Shown: piece by piece, positions 1 to 10,159 of the stretch
How positions within the stretch are numbered: the first letter of the stretch is position 1
Layout of the letters: the number at the start of each line of letters is the position of its first letter
From: Mesorhizobium jarvisii
GTDB taxonomy: Bacteria > Pseudomonadota > Alphaproteobacteria > Rhizobiales > Rhizobiaceae
Assembly (NCBI RefSeq): GCF_003601985.1
Contig: NZ_QZXA01000007.1
Location: 62,001 to 126,000 of the forward strand
Reading direction: 5' to 3'
DNA: 64,000 nucleotides
Made by a program: the position numbers and the translations under genes
Notes under the pieces: generated by a model
What the model was told of the DNA's origin: nothing
Database searches by the model: none
The model's input: only the letters and a program-made list of their open reading frames with translations

Positions 1-59
1 CGGGCGTTCGACCAGAGATTGTTGCCGGCCATGCGGCGCAGATGGTCAAGCAGGGTCAT
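1..59 (-). CDS. DinB family protein, N-terminal fragment
   Basis: Only the first 19 codons lie in the window; the gene runs off the left edge. The visible peptide starts MTLLDHLRRMAGNNLWSN, which has the look of DinB/YfiT-type four-helix proteins, whose first helix often reads L-hh-h-x-x-N-x-W-x-N. Family members include metal-dependent thiol transferases and isomerases, but nothing catalytic is visible here. The ATG follows the stop of the preceding small membrane-protein gene by only a few bases on the same strand, so it is probably the last-seen member of the homogentisate operon. The identification rests on a short motif and is tentative. Confidence 0.5.
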   Translation of the reverse strand, partial: MTLLDHLRRMAGNNLWSNA

Positions 60-63
60 GGTT

Positions 64-357
64 TCATCCTGCGGAGCGGGTCAGATGCAAGCCTGCCGCC
101 ATAATCGCGAAGCCGGCAAGAACGATTAGCAGCAACCCGTTCATGCGCCGACGCATGGCTTGCGTTTCCGGATCCCGTGCGACCTTCATATTGGTGATGG
201 TGTGAAGCATCATCGCTTTGCGCGAGTAGCCACTGCGGTTGATCAGGTTCGGCGAGCGCGCCTCGATGCGATAGCTCAACCGGATCGCCAGGATAAAGAC
301 GACCAGAATGGCGATCGCGCAGACACCGGCCAGCAGATAGAACGCCTCCCCCGCCAT
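64..357 (-). CDS. small two-helix membrane protein, function unknown
   Basis: A 97-residue protein with two predicted membrane helices (about residues 5-27 and 72-91) joined by a basic loop that contains R-S-G-Y-S-R-K and an R-R-R-M stretch. I do not recognise a named family. It lies 11 bp after the fumarylacetoacetate hydrolase stop and 4 bp before the DinB-like start, all on the minus strand, so it is probably co-transcribed with the homogentisate genes. A GGGGA stretch upstream of the ATG could serve as ribosome binding site. A role in aromatic catabolism is not implied by the sequence itself. Confidence 0.72.
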   Translation of the reverse strand: MAGEAFYLLAGVCAIAILVVFILAIRLSYRIEARSPNLINRSGYSRKAMMLHTITNMKVARDPETQAMRRRMNGLLLIVLAGFAIMAAGLHLTRSAG

Positions 358-368
358 TCTACATTCCC

Positions 369-1382
369 CTATCCCTGGTATTTCTCGACCTTCTGCTCGA
401 TGGCGCCGAAGATCGAATGGCCCGTACTGTCCTTCATCTCGATGCGCACCGTGTCGCCAAAGCGCAGGAACGGCGTGCTCGGCTCGCCTGACACAATGGT
501 CTCGATCATGCGCAGTTCGGCGATGCAGGAATAGCCGGCGCCGCCAGCCGAGACCGGCTTGCCCGGGCCGCCGTCGAGCTTGTTGGAGACCGTGCCCGAG
601 CCGATGATGGTGCCTGCCACCAGCGGCCTTGTGCGGGCGGCATGGACGATCAGCGCCGGAAAATCGAAGGTCATGTCGACGCCGGCATTGGCGCGGCCGA
701 ACGGCTTGCCGTTGAGGTCGGCAAGCAGCGGCAGGCTGACCTTGCCACCATCCCAGGCATCGCCCAGTTCGTCCGGCGTCACCGCCACCGGCGAAAAGGC
801 CGAGGACGGTTTAGACTGGAAGAAGCCAAACCCCTTGGCCAGTTCCGGCCCGGTGAGCGCGCGCAGCGTCACATCGTTGACCAACATGACCAGCCGGATC
901 GCGGCGCGCGCCTCTTCGAGGCTAGCGCCCATCGGCACGTCGTCGACGATGACGGCGACTTCCGCTTCCATGTCGATGCCGAAAGCTTCGTCGGCCACGC
1001 GGATCGGATCGCGCGGTGGAATGAAGGAGTCCGAGCCACCCTGGTAGATCAGCGGATCGGTCCAGAAACTTGCCGGCATCTCGACGCCACGCGCTTTGCG
1101 CACCAGTTCAACATGGTTCACATAGGCGGACCCATCAGCCCATTGATAGGCGCGCGGCAGCGGCGAATGCGCATCGTGCTCGTGAAAGCGGGCTGACGGC
1201 ACCGCATTGTTCTCCAGCGATTCCGCTATTGTGCCGAGATGCGGCGAGACCCTGCGCCAGTCGTCGAGGGCCGCCTGCAGCGTGCGCGCCAGGAATGAGG
1301 CATCGGTGTACTGCGTCAGGTCGCGCGAGACGACGACGAGTTTCCCGTCGCGCGTCCCGTCCTTCAATGTGGCAAGCTTCAT
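369..1382 (-). CDS. fumarylacetoacetate hydrolase family protein
   Basis: A 337-residue FAH-fold hydrolase, expected to cleave fumarylacetoacetate to fumarate and acetoacetate, the last step of tyrosine/homogentisate breakdown. The metal-binding signature is present as E139-x-E141 in M-E-A-E-V-A-V, with D170 in L-V-N-D. The Y-Q-W-A-D-G-S-A-Y-V-N-H block near residues 79-90 is typical of the bacterial two-domain FAH proteins. The start chosen is the ATG that overlaps the upstream TGA as ATGA; a 28-residue upstream extension in the same frame lies inside the neighbouring gene and looks non-coding. Overlap with the MBL-fold gene indicates translational coupling. Family membership is firm; the exact substrate is inferred from hmgA in the same operon. 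Confidence 0.93.
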   Translation of the reverse strand: MKLATLKDGTRDGKLVVVSRDLTQYTDASFLARTLQAALDDWRRVSPHLGTIAESLENNAVPSARFHEHDAHSPLPRAYQWADGSAYVNHVELVRKARGVEMPASFWTDPLIYQGGSDSFIPPRDPIRVADEAFGIDMEAEVAVIVDDVPMGASLEEARAAIRLVMLVNDVTLRALTGPELAKGFGFFQSKPSSAFSPVAVTPDELGDAWDGGKVSLPLLADLNGKPFGRANAGVDMTFDFPALIVHAARTRPLVAGTIIGSGTVSNKLDGGPGKPVSAGGAGYSCIAELRMIETIVSGEPSTPFLRFGDTVRIEMKDSTGHSIFGAIEQKVEKYQG

Positions 1383-2266
1383 GCGGTTTCCTCTCCTTGC
1401 GCAGCTTTGGCGCCGCTTAATTCCACAACAAGGCCGTCGCGGGCGATCGTCAAGTCGCCGGCCCATGTTTTCCTGACAGCAGCAAGCCAGTCGACCTCGC
1501 CGATCTCCGCATCGTCAGCGGGAATGAGGTGGTTGAGCACCAGCCTCTTCACGCCGGCATCGCTGGCGATGCGTCCCGCGTCCTCGGCAAAGCTGTGGCT
1601 GGCGAGCAGATGTTCCCTGAGCCGTGCGCCGTTGCCGGTTCTGGCAACCAGCCGCTCGATGCCCTCTTCCAACATGGCTTCATGGACGAGAATGTCGGCA
1701 TCCTTGGCGAAATCGGCGAGCGGTGGAAAGAAAGCCGTATCGGCGGAGAACACCACGCTTTTGCCGCCCCGCTCGAAGCGCAGGGCAAAACAGTCGGTCA
1801 CCGGCGGATGATCGACGCGCAACGCCGTCACCTTGAGGCCGTGTTGATCGAGCACATGGCCCTCAGCGAATTCGCTGATCGAAACCAGTTCGCGAATGTC
1901 AGGCCGGCCCTCATCAACGATGCGGATTTCGATGTCGAACTCCATCGCCTGGCAGAAGCGCCGCCAGTAATGGCCGGTGCCGGGCGGGCCGAACACATTG
2001 ACCGGTGTCGCCAGCCCCGCCGTCCAGGCGGTGTGGACCAGCGGCCCGAGTTCCAGCAAATGGTCGGAATGCAGATGGGTGATGAAGATCAGGTCGAGCG
2101 CCTTCAGGCTGATCCCGGCATCGACCAGACCGCGCGTCACGCCGAGCCCGCAATCGACGACGATGGTCCGCCCACCGATCTCAAGCAGCGAGGAACTCGG
2201 CCACGGTCCGCCTGGCCGCAGCGCCGGGCCGCCCTTCGAGCCCAGCAGCACCAGCCGGTCCGGCAT
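1379..2266 (-). CDS. MBL-fold metallo-hydrolase
   Basis: A 295-residue metallo-beta-lactamase-fold hydrolase of the RNase Z/arylsulfatase-like branch. The zinc signature T-H-L-H-S-D-H lies at about residues 63-69, with later ligands in V-D-H-P-P, S-A-D-T and A-S-H-S. It sits between hmgA and the FAH gene and overlaps both neighbours or nearly so, so it is co-expressed with homogentisate catabolism, perhaps as a thioester or lactone hydrolase, but no substrate can be read from sequence. Start choice: ATG at 2266 gives MPDRLVLLGSKGG, the usual family beginning; a TTG at 2281 that overlaps the hmgA stop as TTGA would add five residues and is also plausible. Confidence 0.88.
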   Translation of the reverse strand: MPDRLVLLGSKGGPALRPGGPWPSSSLLEIGGRTIVVDCGLGVTRGLVDAGISLKALDLIFITHLHSDHLLELGPLVHTAWTAGLATPVNVFGPPGTGHYWRRFCQAMEFDIEIRIVDEGRPDIRELVSISEFAEGHVLDQHGLKVTALRVDHPPVTDCFALRFERGGKSVVFSADTAFFPPLADFAKDADILVHEAMLEEGIERLVARTGNGARLREHLLASHSFAEDAGRIASDAGVKRLVLNHLIPADDAEIGEVDWLAAVRKTWAGDLTIARDGLVVELSGAKAAQGEETA

Positions 2267-2277
2267 TGGCTTGCCGC

Positions 2278-3591
2278 TCAAGACCAGTCGCCCTCGGGCG
2301 TGCCATTGAAGCGCTTCTTTAGGTCGGCCCAGCAGTCGATGTAATTGTCCTGCCGGGTTTCCAGTTCGGCGCCGTAGCGGGTCAGCATCTGCGGGAAACG
2401 GGTCTCGAACATGAAGGCCATGGTGTTGTCGAGCTTGACCGGTTTCAGCTCCGCGCGCGAGGCCTTTTCGAAGCCAGGCGCATCCGGGCCATGGGCCAGC
2501 ATCAGATTGTGCAGGCTGATGCCGCCGGGAACGAAGCCTTCCTCCTTGGCATCGTACTGGCCGTGGATCAGCCCCATGAACTCGCTCATGATGTTGCGGT
2601 GATACCAGGGCGGACGGAACGTATCTTCGGCCACCAGCCAGCGCGGCGGGAAGATGACGAAGTCGATGTTGGCTGTGCCTTCCTCGCCGCTTGGCGCCGT
2701 CAGCACGGTGAAGATCGATGGATCGGGGTGATCGAACAGGATGGCGCCGACCGGCGAAAAGGTCGCCAGATCATATTTGTAGGGCGCGTAGTTGCCATGC
2801 CAGGCGACGACGTCGAGCGGCGAATGGCCGATCTCGGTGACGTGGAAATTGCCGCACCATTTTACGATCAGCCGGCACGGCGTCTCCTTTTCCTCGAACC
2901 AGGCGCAGGGCGTCTTGAAGTCGCGCGGGTTGGCCAGGCAATTGGCGCCGATCGGGCCGCGGTCAGGTAAGGTCAGCTTGGCGCCGTAGTTTTCGCAGAC
3001 ATAGCCGCGCACTTCAGCGTCGACGAGCTCGACCTTGAAGACGAGGCCGCGCGGCAGCACGGCGATCTCGCCGGGCCGCAGTTCAATGACGCCCATCTCG
3101 GTGACGAAGCGCAAGGCGCCGACCTGCGGCACGACCAGCAACTCGCCGTCAGCGTTGAAGAAATGATCGTCGACCATCGATGTGTTTGCGACATAGACAT
3201 GGGCTGCCATGCCGGTCTGCCCGAGCACGTCGCCGGCCGTGGTGATGCTGCGCATGCCCTGAATGAAATCGGTCGGCTCCTTTGGCATCGGCACCGGGTT
3301 CCAGCGATACTGGCCAAGTGCCAGTTCGTGATCGCCGACATTCGGCGCAGTCTTCCACAAGGGATAGCTCGCTGCCTTGAAACGGCCGGTGTGCTTGACG
3401 CTCGGCCGGATGCGATAGAGCCAGGAGCGCTCATTGGTGCCGCGCGGTGCGGTGAAGGGCGAGCCGGAAAGCTGCTCGGCATAGAGGCCGTAGGCCGGCC
3501 GCTGCGGCGAGTTCCGGCCTTGCGGCAGTGAGCCGGGGAGTGTCTCGGTCTCAAAATCGTTGCCGAAACCCGGCATGTAGGAAAAGGCCAT
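2278..3591 (-). CDS. hmgA: homogentisate 1,2-dioxygenase
   Basis: A 437-residue non-haem iron dioxygenase that opens the ring of homogentisate to maleylacetoacetate in tyrosine and phenylalanine catabolism. The iron ligands of the family are visible: His in Y-H-R-N, Glu in M-S-E-F-M-G and His in A-H-G-P-D, all within the last 120 residues. The N-terminus [16 protein letters not shown] is the classic family start and is preceded by GGGAGGATCGG, a strong ribosome binding site; upstream in-frame codons are therefore excluded. It is the first gene of a minus-strand operon with a hydrolase, an FAH and two further genes, and faces a MarR regulator across a 119-bp intergenic region. Confidence 0.98.
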   Translation of the reverse strand: MAFSYMPGFGNDFETETLPGSLPQGRNSPQRPAYGLYAEQLSGSPFTAPRGTNERSWLYRIRPSVKHTGRFKAASYPLWKTAPNVGDHELALGQYRWNPVPMPKEPTDFIQGMRSITTAGDVLGQTGMAAHVYVANTSMVDDHFFNADGELLVVPQVGALRFVTEMGVIELRPGEIAVLPRGLVFKVELVDAEVRGYVCENYGAKLTLPDRGPIGANCLANPRDFKTPCAWFEEKETPCRLIVKWCGNFHVTEIGHSPLDVVAWHGNYAPYKYDLATFSPVGAILFDHPDPSIFTVLTAPSGEEGTANIDFVIFPPRWLVAEDTFRPPWYHRNIMSEFMGLIHGQYDAKEEGFVPGGISLHNLMLAHGPDAPGFEKASRAELKPVKLDNTMAFMFETRFPQMLTRYGAELETRQDNYIDCWADLKKRFNGTPEGDWS

Positions 3592-3666
3592 CCGATCCTC
3601 CCTGATCCCGGCTCCAAGCTTCAAAATGCCAAGTCTGCCGGTGATATTGACCAAACTGGTTTCATC

Positions 3667-3691
3667 TGTAACCATCGAAAATGTAACTATC
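3667..3691. promoter_or_regulatory. candidate MarR operator: spaced direct repeat upstream of hmgA
   Basis: In the hmgA-marR intergenic region TGTAACCATC (3667-3676) is repeated as TGTAACTATC (3682-3691), start to start 15 bp. Nearby, ACCAAACTGGT forms an imperfect dyad. Regulators encoded divergently from hmgA commonly repress it until homogentisate accumulates, so this is the natural place for binding. The repeat is seen; its function is inferred. Confidence 0.3.
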
Positions 3692-3710
3692 AACGGCCAC
3701 GGCGCGCGTC

Positions 3711-4154
3711 ATGGAACCCGACATTCTGGAGCTGGAAAGCTTCCTGCCCTACCGCCTCTACCGGCTTGCCGATGCCGTCAGCCGCGAATTCTCCAGGATC
3801 TACCGGGATCGCCACGGCCTGACGCGACCGGAATGGCGCACGCTTTCAGGCCTCGGCCAGCGCGGCACGATGACGGCGACCGAGCTCGGCGAGCAATCGG
3901 CCATGCACAAGACCAAGGTCTCGCGCGCGGTGGCCGAGCTGGAACGGCGGCGCTGGCTGACGCGCACGCCCGATGAAAGCGACCGGCGCGTCGAGCACCT
4001 GGCGCTGACCAAAGCGGGGCTTACCGCCTATCGCGAGATGGTGCCGCTGGCGAAGGCGTTTGAAAGGCAGTTGCTGGAGAGGTTGAGCCACCAGGAGCGG
4101 GCTGCGATTGTCAGCGGAGTAGCCGCGCTGGAGGGCGCCTTGGAAGGAAAGTAG
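3711..4154 (+). CDS. MarR family transcriptional regulator, probable HmgR-type
   Basis: A 147-residue winged-helix regulator. The MarR core is clear: dimerisation helix around residues 8-30, then L-T-R-P-E-W-R-T-L, the helix-turn-helix T-A-T-E-L-G-E-Q-S-A-M-H-K-T-K-V-S-R-A-V, and the wing with D-E-S-D-R-R-V-E-H-L-A-L-T. It is transcribed away from hmgA across a short intergenic region, which suggests that it controls the homogentisate operon and itself. No good Shine-Dalgarno sequence precedes the ATG, so the message may be leaderless or poorly translated. The DNA-binding fold is certain; the ligand and target are inferred from position. Confidence 0.92.
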   Translation: MEPDILELESFLPYRLYRLADAVSREFSRIYRDRHGLTRPEWRTLSGLGQRGTMTATELGEQSAMHKTKVSRAVAELERRRWLTRTPDESDRRVEHLALTKAGLTAYREMVPLAKAFERQLLERLSHQERAAIVSGVAALEGALEGK

Positions 4155-4196
4155 CTGATAGGCTGGCGCGAGGCGCCCCCCTCTCCTATCGGCAAA

Positions 4197-5231
<1,035 letters not shown>

Positions 5232-5283
5232 TCTTTTGTCCCTTGAATCTCTTGATCCGGAATCGCTTTTCGGCGCCAGCCGC

Positions 5284-6471
5284 TCAGGCAATCACGCCCA
5301 GCTCCCTGCCGACCGCGCCGAAGGCGTCGACCGCCCTGTCGATATCGGCGCTGGAATGCGCCGCCGACATCTGCGTGCGGATGCGCGCCTGGCCCTTCGG
5401 CACCACCGGGAAGGAAAAGCCGATGACATAGATGCCGCGCTTCAGCATGCGCGCCGCCATCTCTTGCGCCAGCGTCGCATCGCCCAGCATCACCGGAATG
5501 ATCGGATGGTCGGCCCCGGCCAGCGTGAAGCCGAGTTTGCCCATCTGCGACCTGAATCGCGCCGCATTGGCATAGAGGCGCTCGCGCAAGGCGTCGCCAT
5601 TGCGGATCAGTTCGAACACCTTGATCGAGGCGCCGGCGATCGCCGGCATCAGCGTGTTGGAGAACAGATAGGGCCGCGAGCGCTGGCGCAGCCAGTCGAT
5701 CACCTGGCTCTTGCCCGAGGTGTAGCCGCCGGAAGCGCCGCCGAGCGCCTTGCCGAGCGTGCCGGTGATGATGTCCACCCTGCCCTCGACGCCGCAATGC
5801 TCGGCCGAGCCGCGGCCTTGTCTGCCGACAAAACCGACCGCATGGCTGTCGTCGACCATGACCATGGCATCGTATTTGTCGGCAAGGTCGCAGACGCCCT
5901 CCAGGTTGGCGATGATGCCGTCCATCGAAAACACGCCGTCGGTGGCGATCAGCCGGAAGCGGCAATCCCTGGCTTCCTTGAGACGTGCCTCGAGATCGGC
6001 CATGTCGTTGTTGGCGTAGCGGAAGCGCTTAGCCTTCGACAGTCTGACGCCATCGATGATCGAGGCGTGGTTCAGCGCATCCGAGATGATCGCGTCTTCC
6101 TCGCCAAGCAGCGTCTCGAACAAGCCACCATTGGCGTCGAAGCAGGAGCCATAGAGGATGGTGTCTTCCATGCCAAGGAAGGATGAGATCGTCGCTTCGA
6201 GCTCCTTGTGTTCCTCCTGCGTGCCGCAGATGAAGCGCACCGACGCCATGCCGTAGCCATAGCGGTCCAGAGCCTGCGTGGCCGCCTTTCGCAGGTCGAT
6301 GCTGTCGGCGAGGCCGAGATAGTTGTTGGCGCAGAAGTTCAGCACCTTCTCGCCACCGACTTCGATCTGTGCCGACTGCATCGAGGAAATTACCCGCTCG
6401 GACTTGTAGAGGCCGGCCGATTTGAGCCCGGCAAGCTCGCTGTCGATATGGGAGAGAAATGCTGCGGTCAT
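5284..6471 (-). CDS. kbl: glycine C-acetyltransferase (2-amino-3-ketobutyrate CoA ligase)
   Basis: A 395-residue PLP enzyme of the alpha-oxoamine synthase family. It splits 2-amino-3-ketobutyrate with CoA into glycine and acetyl-CoA, taking the unstable product of Tdh directly. The PLP-binding features are visible: D-D-S-H-A-V-G-F and the Schiff-base lysine in [10 protein letters not shown]. The N-C-A-N-N-Y-L-G-L motif near the N-terminus is typical of this subfamily. Length is that of the family. It is the promoter-proximal gene of a kbl-tdh pair. GAGG lies shortly before the ATG. Confidence 0.97.
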   Translation of the reverse strand: MTAAFLSHIDSELAGLKSAGLYKSERVISSMQSAQIEVGGEKVLNFCANNYLGLADSIDLRKAATQALDRYGYGMASVRFICGTQEEHKELEATISSFLGMEDTILYGSCFDANGGLFETLLGEEDAIISDALNHASIIDGVRLSKAKRFRYANNDMADLEARLKEARDCRFRLIATDGVFSMDGIIANLEGVCDLADKYDAMVMVDDSHAVGFVGRQGRGSAEHCGVEGRVDIITGTLGKALGGASGGYTSGKSQVIDWLRQRSRPYLFSNTLMPAIAGASIKVFELIRNGDALRERLYANAARFRSQMGKLGFTLAGADHPIIPVMLGDATLAQEMAARMLKRGIYVIGFSFPVVPKGQARIRTQMSAAHSSADIDRAVDAFGAVGRELGVIA

Positions 6472-6779
6472 GATCGGGCCTCGTTTGACGTGGCCAGACT
6501 GTCGTCCCGCCTGCGCAAAAAATCCATCGCAAAAGCGACCGGATGGGGTGGCCGGGCAGCATCAGATGAAACGCACGGGCACAGCCCAGGCCACCAGTTG
6601 GGAACACTTGCGCCAACCAATGTTCAAATGCAGCCCGGCGGCGAAACGAGCCGATAACCATTTCGCGATCTTTCCGCGTCATCCCCTTGCCGTCCAGCCG
6701 TCGGTTTCCGGTCCTGTTAACGTTTGCGGTTCAATGGTGCTCATACAGGAATCCGTTGGCGAGAGGGCCGCCCCCGAAC
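6472..6779. other. divergent intergenic region, kbl / GGDEF-EAL gene
   Basis: 308 bp between two divergent genes, so both promoters must lie here. I see no convincing open frame, RNA or strong palindrome. The 3' half is more AT-rich around CCTGTTAACGTTTGCGG, which may be part of the plus-strand promoter, but I cannot assign -10/-35 boxes with confidence. Confidence 0.4.
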
Positions 6780-8849
6780 ATGTCGCAGCAGCCGGTGCAA
6801 ACCGTTTCAGGCAAGCTCATATTGCTGATCAAGGCCGGCTATTGGCTGGCGCTGCTGATCATTGCCGCCATGGTGGCGGCCTCCTTCGTCCTGCTGCAGC
6901 AGACGATGGCCACGCAGCAGCACAACAACAACTTGCTCGACATTGTCGGCACGCAGAAGACCTTGTCGCAGCGTATCGTCTTCCTGGCCAGTGCAACGGG
7001 CGCCGCCTCGCGCGACAAGCGGCCGGCATTGGTCAGCGCGCTGAAGCAGGCCACCGCTGAATTCGAGACCAACTACGATCTGTTGCTCGAGCAGACCGGC
7101 GCGGATCCGCAATCGCCGGCCAAGCTCGATCCGAAGTCGATCGAGAGCGTGCTTTTCGCCAAACCCTTCCATCTCGATTACTTCTCGGTTGGGCTGATCG
7201 CCAATGGCGACCGTCTGATCTCAGCCCTTGAATCGCAACTCAATCTCGACAATGACGGCTACAAAGGCGGCGCCGAACGCGTCAACCTCGATGCCTCGGT
7301 CGCCAACGCCACCCTGTCGGGCTATGCCGCGCTTGGACAGCGCATCAGTGCCGATGCCGACGAGCGCTCCGAAAAGCTGCTCGCGCTTCACCGCACGCTG
7401 TTCTACGCCACCCTCGGCGTCATCCTGCTGGTGGCGCTGTTTATCTTCAGGCCGATGTCCAACGCGATCCTGCGCAAGACGCGTGAGCTTGTCGATGCGC
7501 GCAATTCGATGGCCTTCATCGCGGTTCATGACGGCCTGACCGGCCTGCACAACCGTACCTTCCTGACCGATCATTTCGACACGCTGATCAAGGGCGCACA
7601 CCGCCGGCGCGAACGGCTGGCGGTGGTCCAGCTCGACCTCGACCGCTTCAAGCAGATCAACGATACGCTCGGCCACGCCGCCGGCGACTATGTCCTGGTC
7701 GTCACGGCCCAGCGCATGCGCGATTCCTGCCGGGCATCGGATCTGTGCGCGCGGCTCGGTGGCGACGAATTCGTGATGATCCTCAACGGAGCGGGCAGCA
7801 CCGAAGACATCAACATGCTCGCGCGACGCATCCTGGCGCACATAAACGAGCCGATCGTCTTCCAGGGCACCACCATCCTTCCGGGCGCCAGCGGCGGCAT
7901 CGCCGTCTATCCGATCGACGCCGACAACGCGCAGGACCTGCTCGTCCATGCCGATCTGGCGCTATACTCCGCCAAGAAAATGGGCGGCGGCAACTTCTCG
8001 TTCTTCTCGGAGGAGTTGCGCCGCGAGCTCGACTACCGCAAGCAGCTCGAACACGACATCAAGGTCGCCATCTCCGAGCGGGCATTCCAGGTCTATTTCC
8101 AGCCGCAGGTCTCCTTGACCGACGGCACGATCAGCGGCATCGAGGCCCTGGTGCGATGGAACCATCACGAGCGCGGCATGATCTCGCCGGGCGAGTTCAT
8201 TCCGGTCGCCGAGAAATGCGGTTTCATGCCGGAGATCGGCCGCATCGTCATCAGCAAGGCGATCAACGAAGCCGCCGAATGGAACCGCGCCGGGATTGCC
8301 TTCGGACGGCTTGCCGTCAATGTCTCGGGCACCGAGTTGCGCGAGCACGATTTCGATGCGTTCCTGTTCGAGACGCTGGAAAAGGCCGGACTGCCGCCGC
8401 AGAAACTGTCGCTGGAAATCGTCGAATCCGTCATTCTCGACGATGAGAAGACAGGCATCGCGGCGAAGCTGCGTCACATCAGGGCCGCCGGCGTCCATCT
8501 GGAGCTCGATGATTTCGGCACCGGCTATGCGTCGCTCAGCCACGTCAATCCCAATGAGATCGATCGGCTCAAGATCGATCGCCGCTTCGTCCAGAACATC
8601 CATGAGAATGGCGACAACTCGAAGATCGTGCGCGCCATCACCGAGCTTGCCCGCGGCCTCGGCATATCCATCGTCGCCGAGGGTGCTGAAACCGAGGCCG
8701 AACTCGACTCGCTGATGGCGATCGGCTGCGACCAGGTACAGGGCTATTCCATCGCCTTCCCGATGCCGCAGGACAAGGCGCTGGAATGGCTGACCGCCCG
8801 CATGCCGAAGAAGGCCAAACTGCGGGTCTTGCAGGGCAGCCTGGCGTAA
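6780..8849 (+). CDS. membrane-anchored GGDEF-EAL c-di-GMP enzyme with PilJ-like sensor domain
   Basis: A 689-residue protein for cyclic di-GMP turnover. Membrane helices at about 15-38 and 206-223 flank a periplasmic region resembling the PilJ/type IV pili methyl-accepting N-terminal domain (G-T-Q-K-T-L-S-Q-R-I-V). The GGDEF domain has an intact G-G-D-E-F at 327-331 and an R318-x-x-D321 inhibitory site five residues before it. The EAL domain has E-A-L at 455-457, D-D-F-G-T-G-Y, L-K-I-D and V-A-E-G-A-E, so both activities look intact. It may switch between cyclase and phosphodiesterase depending on the periplasmic signal. Start ATG gives MSQQPVQTV; a TTG about nine codons upstream with AGGA before it is an alternative. 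Confidence 0.95.
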   Translation: MSQQPVQTVSGKLILLIKAGYWLALLIIAAMVAASFVLLQQTMATQQHNNNLLDIVGTQKTLSQRIVFLASATGAASRDKRPALVSALKQATAEFETNYDLLLEQTGADPQSPAKLDPKSIESVLFAKPFHLDYFSVGLIANGDRLISALESQLNLDNDGYKGGAERVNLDASVANATLSGYAALGQRISADADERSEKLLALHRTLFYATLGVILLVALFIFRPMSNAILRKTRELVDARNSMAFIAVHDGLTGLHNRTFLTDHFDTLIKGAHRRRERLAVVQLDLDRFKQINDTLGHAAGDYVLVVTAQRMRDSCRASDLCARLGGDEFVMILNGAGSTEDINMLARRILAHINEPIVFQGTTILPGASGGIAVYPIDADNAQDLLVHADLALYSAKKMGGGNFSFFSEELRRELDYRKQLEHDIKVAISERAFQVYFQPQVSLTDGTISGIEALVRWNHHERGMISPGEFIPVAEKCGFMPEIGRIVISKAINEAAEWNRAGIAFGRLAVNVSGTELREHDFDAFLFETLEKAGLPPQKLSLEIVESVILDDEKTGIAAKLRHIRAAGVHLELDDFGTGYASLSHVNPNEIDRLKIDRRFVQNIHENGDNSKIVRAITELARGLGISIVAEGAETEAELDSLMAIGCDQVQGYSIAFPMPQDKALEWLTARMPKKAKLRVLQGSLA

Positions 8850-8917
8850 CGGCCCGCCTTGACAACCAGCCGCCGAAGTGGCGGCCTGTCGCAAGTGCAA
8901 GCGGATCGCTGGAACTT

Positions 8918-9658
8918 ATGACATTCTTTCGGTTTGTCCTGCCGGCCGTTCTGATGTCCGCGCTGCCAGCCCATGGGGCGGATCGCACCATCTATCTCAC
9001 CTTCGACGACGGCCCGCTGAACGGCACCAGCAACATCCTCGACGTGCTGCAGGCAGAGCAGGTTCCGGCAACACTGTTCATGGTCGGCATGCATGCCGAG
9101 GCCAGTGCGTCCAACAAGGCGCTGGTGCGGCGCGCCAAGGCGATGCCGCTGGTGACGATCGGCAATCACAGCTACAGCCACGCCTATAATCACTACCGGC
9201 ACTTCTATGGCGATACGGAAGGGGTGGTTGCCGACATGCTCATGGCGAATGCCGTGCTGGGCCTGAAGCCCGCGGTGCGTGCGCGACTGCCGGGGCGCGA
9301 TGTGTTCCGGCTGCCCTCCATGTCAAAGGACGACAACTCGCTCGGGCCCGCGCAAGCCGGCCGCGAGGACCCCGACTACGAGTTCGTCGCCGCTTCCGGC
9401 TTCTATCTCTATGGCTGGGACCACGAATGGGTGCACAAGGACAGCGGCGAGCCGGTACAGAGCGTCGATCATCTGGTCAGCGAGATCGATCATCTGTTCG
9501 GCTATGGCCACTTCGCCAAGCCGGGCAAGCTGATCCTCTTGATGCATGACGAGATGTTCCAGGACGGTTTTGACGGCAAGACGAAGCTTACCGACCTGAT
9601 CACCGCGCTGAAGCTGCGCCACTACGCCTTCGGAGCGATCCCGAATTATGACAACTGA
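8918..9658 (+). CDS. exported polysaccharide deacetylase (NodB-homology domain)
   Basis: A 246-residue carbohydrate esterase family 4 type protein. After a short signal peptide (cleavage likely after A-H-G-A near residue 21), the mature protein begins directly with the NodB domain: T-F-D-D-G-P at 28-33 gives the catalytic base and metal aspartate, and H84-S-Y-S-H88 gives the metal histidines. L-M-H-D-E near the end is the usual last motif. It would remove N-acetyl groups from a cell-surface or periplasmic sugar polymer; the substrate is unknown. It follows the c-di-GMP gene by 68 bp on the same strand, so c-di-GMP-linked envelope or exopolysaccharide change is a reasonable guess. Start chosen because longer frames have no signal peptide. 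Confidence 0.92.
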   Translation: MTFFRFVLPAVLMSALPAHGADRTIYLTFDDGPLNGTSNILDVLQAEQVPATLFMVGMHAEASASNKALVRRAKAMPLVTIGNHSYSHAYNHYRHFYGDTEGVVADMLMANAVLGLKPAVRARLPGRDVFRLPSMSKDDNSLGPAQAGREDPDYEFVAASGFYLYGWDHEWVHKDSGEPVQSVDHLVSEIDHLFGYGHFAKPGKLILLMHDEMFQDGFDGKTKLTDLITALKLRHYAFGAIPNYDN

Positions 9659-9676
9659 GCCAATGGTTCGGTGTTC

Positions 9677-10105
9677 CTAGCTTTCGACATTGTCGCGCAG
9701 CGCCGCCAGTACCTGCGCAAACTCCGCCAGGCGCTCGTCGGGCAGTCCTGTGCGAAGCCGCTTGTCGAAGGCAAGCGCGGCCTGCCGCAACGTCTCGAAC
9801 AGCGCTTCTCCCGCTTGTGTCAATTCGACCAGATGGACCCGGCGGTTGACGGGATCGCGGCGGCGCGTCAGCAGACCCTGTGCTTCCATCGCGTTCAGGT
9901 GGTGGGTCAGCGTCGCGCCCTGAATGCCGATCATGCCGGCGAGTTCGCGCTGATTGGCGAGTTCGCTCGACTTGACCGATAGCAGCGTGAGCCAGACCGG
10001 CAAGGTCCCGCCCGCTTCGACCAAAGCGGCGTCGAAGGCCTGGGCGACAAGCTTGGCGGTGCGGCCGAGATTCATGCCGACTGGCGGGCGTTCAAAGGGC
10101 GTCAT
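9677..10105 (-). CDS. MarR family transcriptional regulator
   Basis: A 142-residue winged-helix protein. The helix-turn-helix is in N-Q-R-E-L-A-G-M-I-G-I-Q-G-A-T-L-T-H-H-L, followed by L-T-R-R-R-D-P-V-N-R-R-V-H-L-V-E-L-T for the wing. It is transcribed divergently from a small membrane-protein gene, and the intergenic region contains two abutting 15-bp palindromes overlapping a promoter. That arrangement is typical of a MarR protein repressing both itself and its neighbour. The inducer cannot be told from sequence. Confidence 0.92.
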   Translation of the reverse strand: MTPFERPPVGMNLGRTAKLVAQAFDAALVEAGGTLPVWLTLLSVKSSELANQRELAGMIGIQGATLTHHLNAMEAQGLLTRRRDPVNRRVHLVELTQAGEALFETLRQAALAFDKRLRTGLPDERLAEFAQVLAALRDNVES

Positions 10106-10159
10106 TGCCGGACACTAGACGGTGTTTTTCCCAGATGGAACTGACTCTCGCTTTATACA

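Noticed and set aside
4155-4196. GATAGG/CCTATC hairpin between marR and tdh as terminator
   Set aside because: Arms are six bases with a long GC-rich loop and no T-run on either side; too weak to list.
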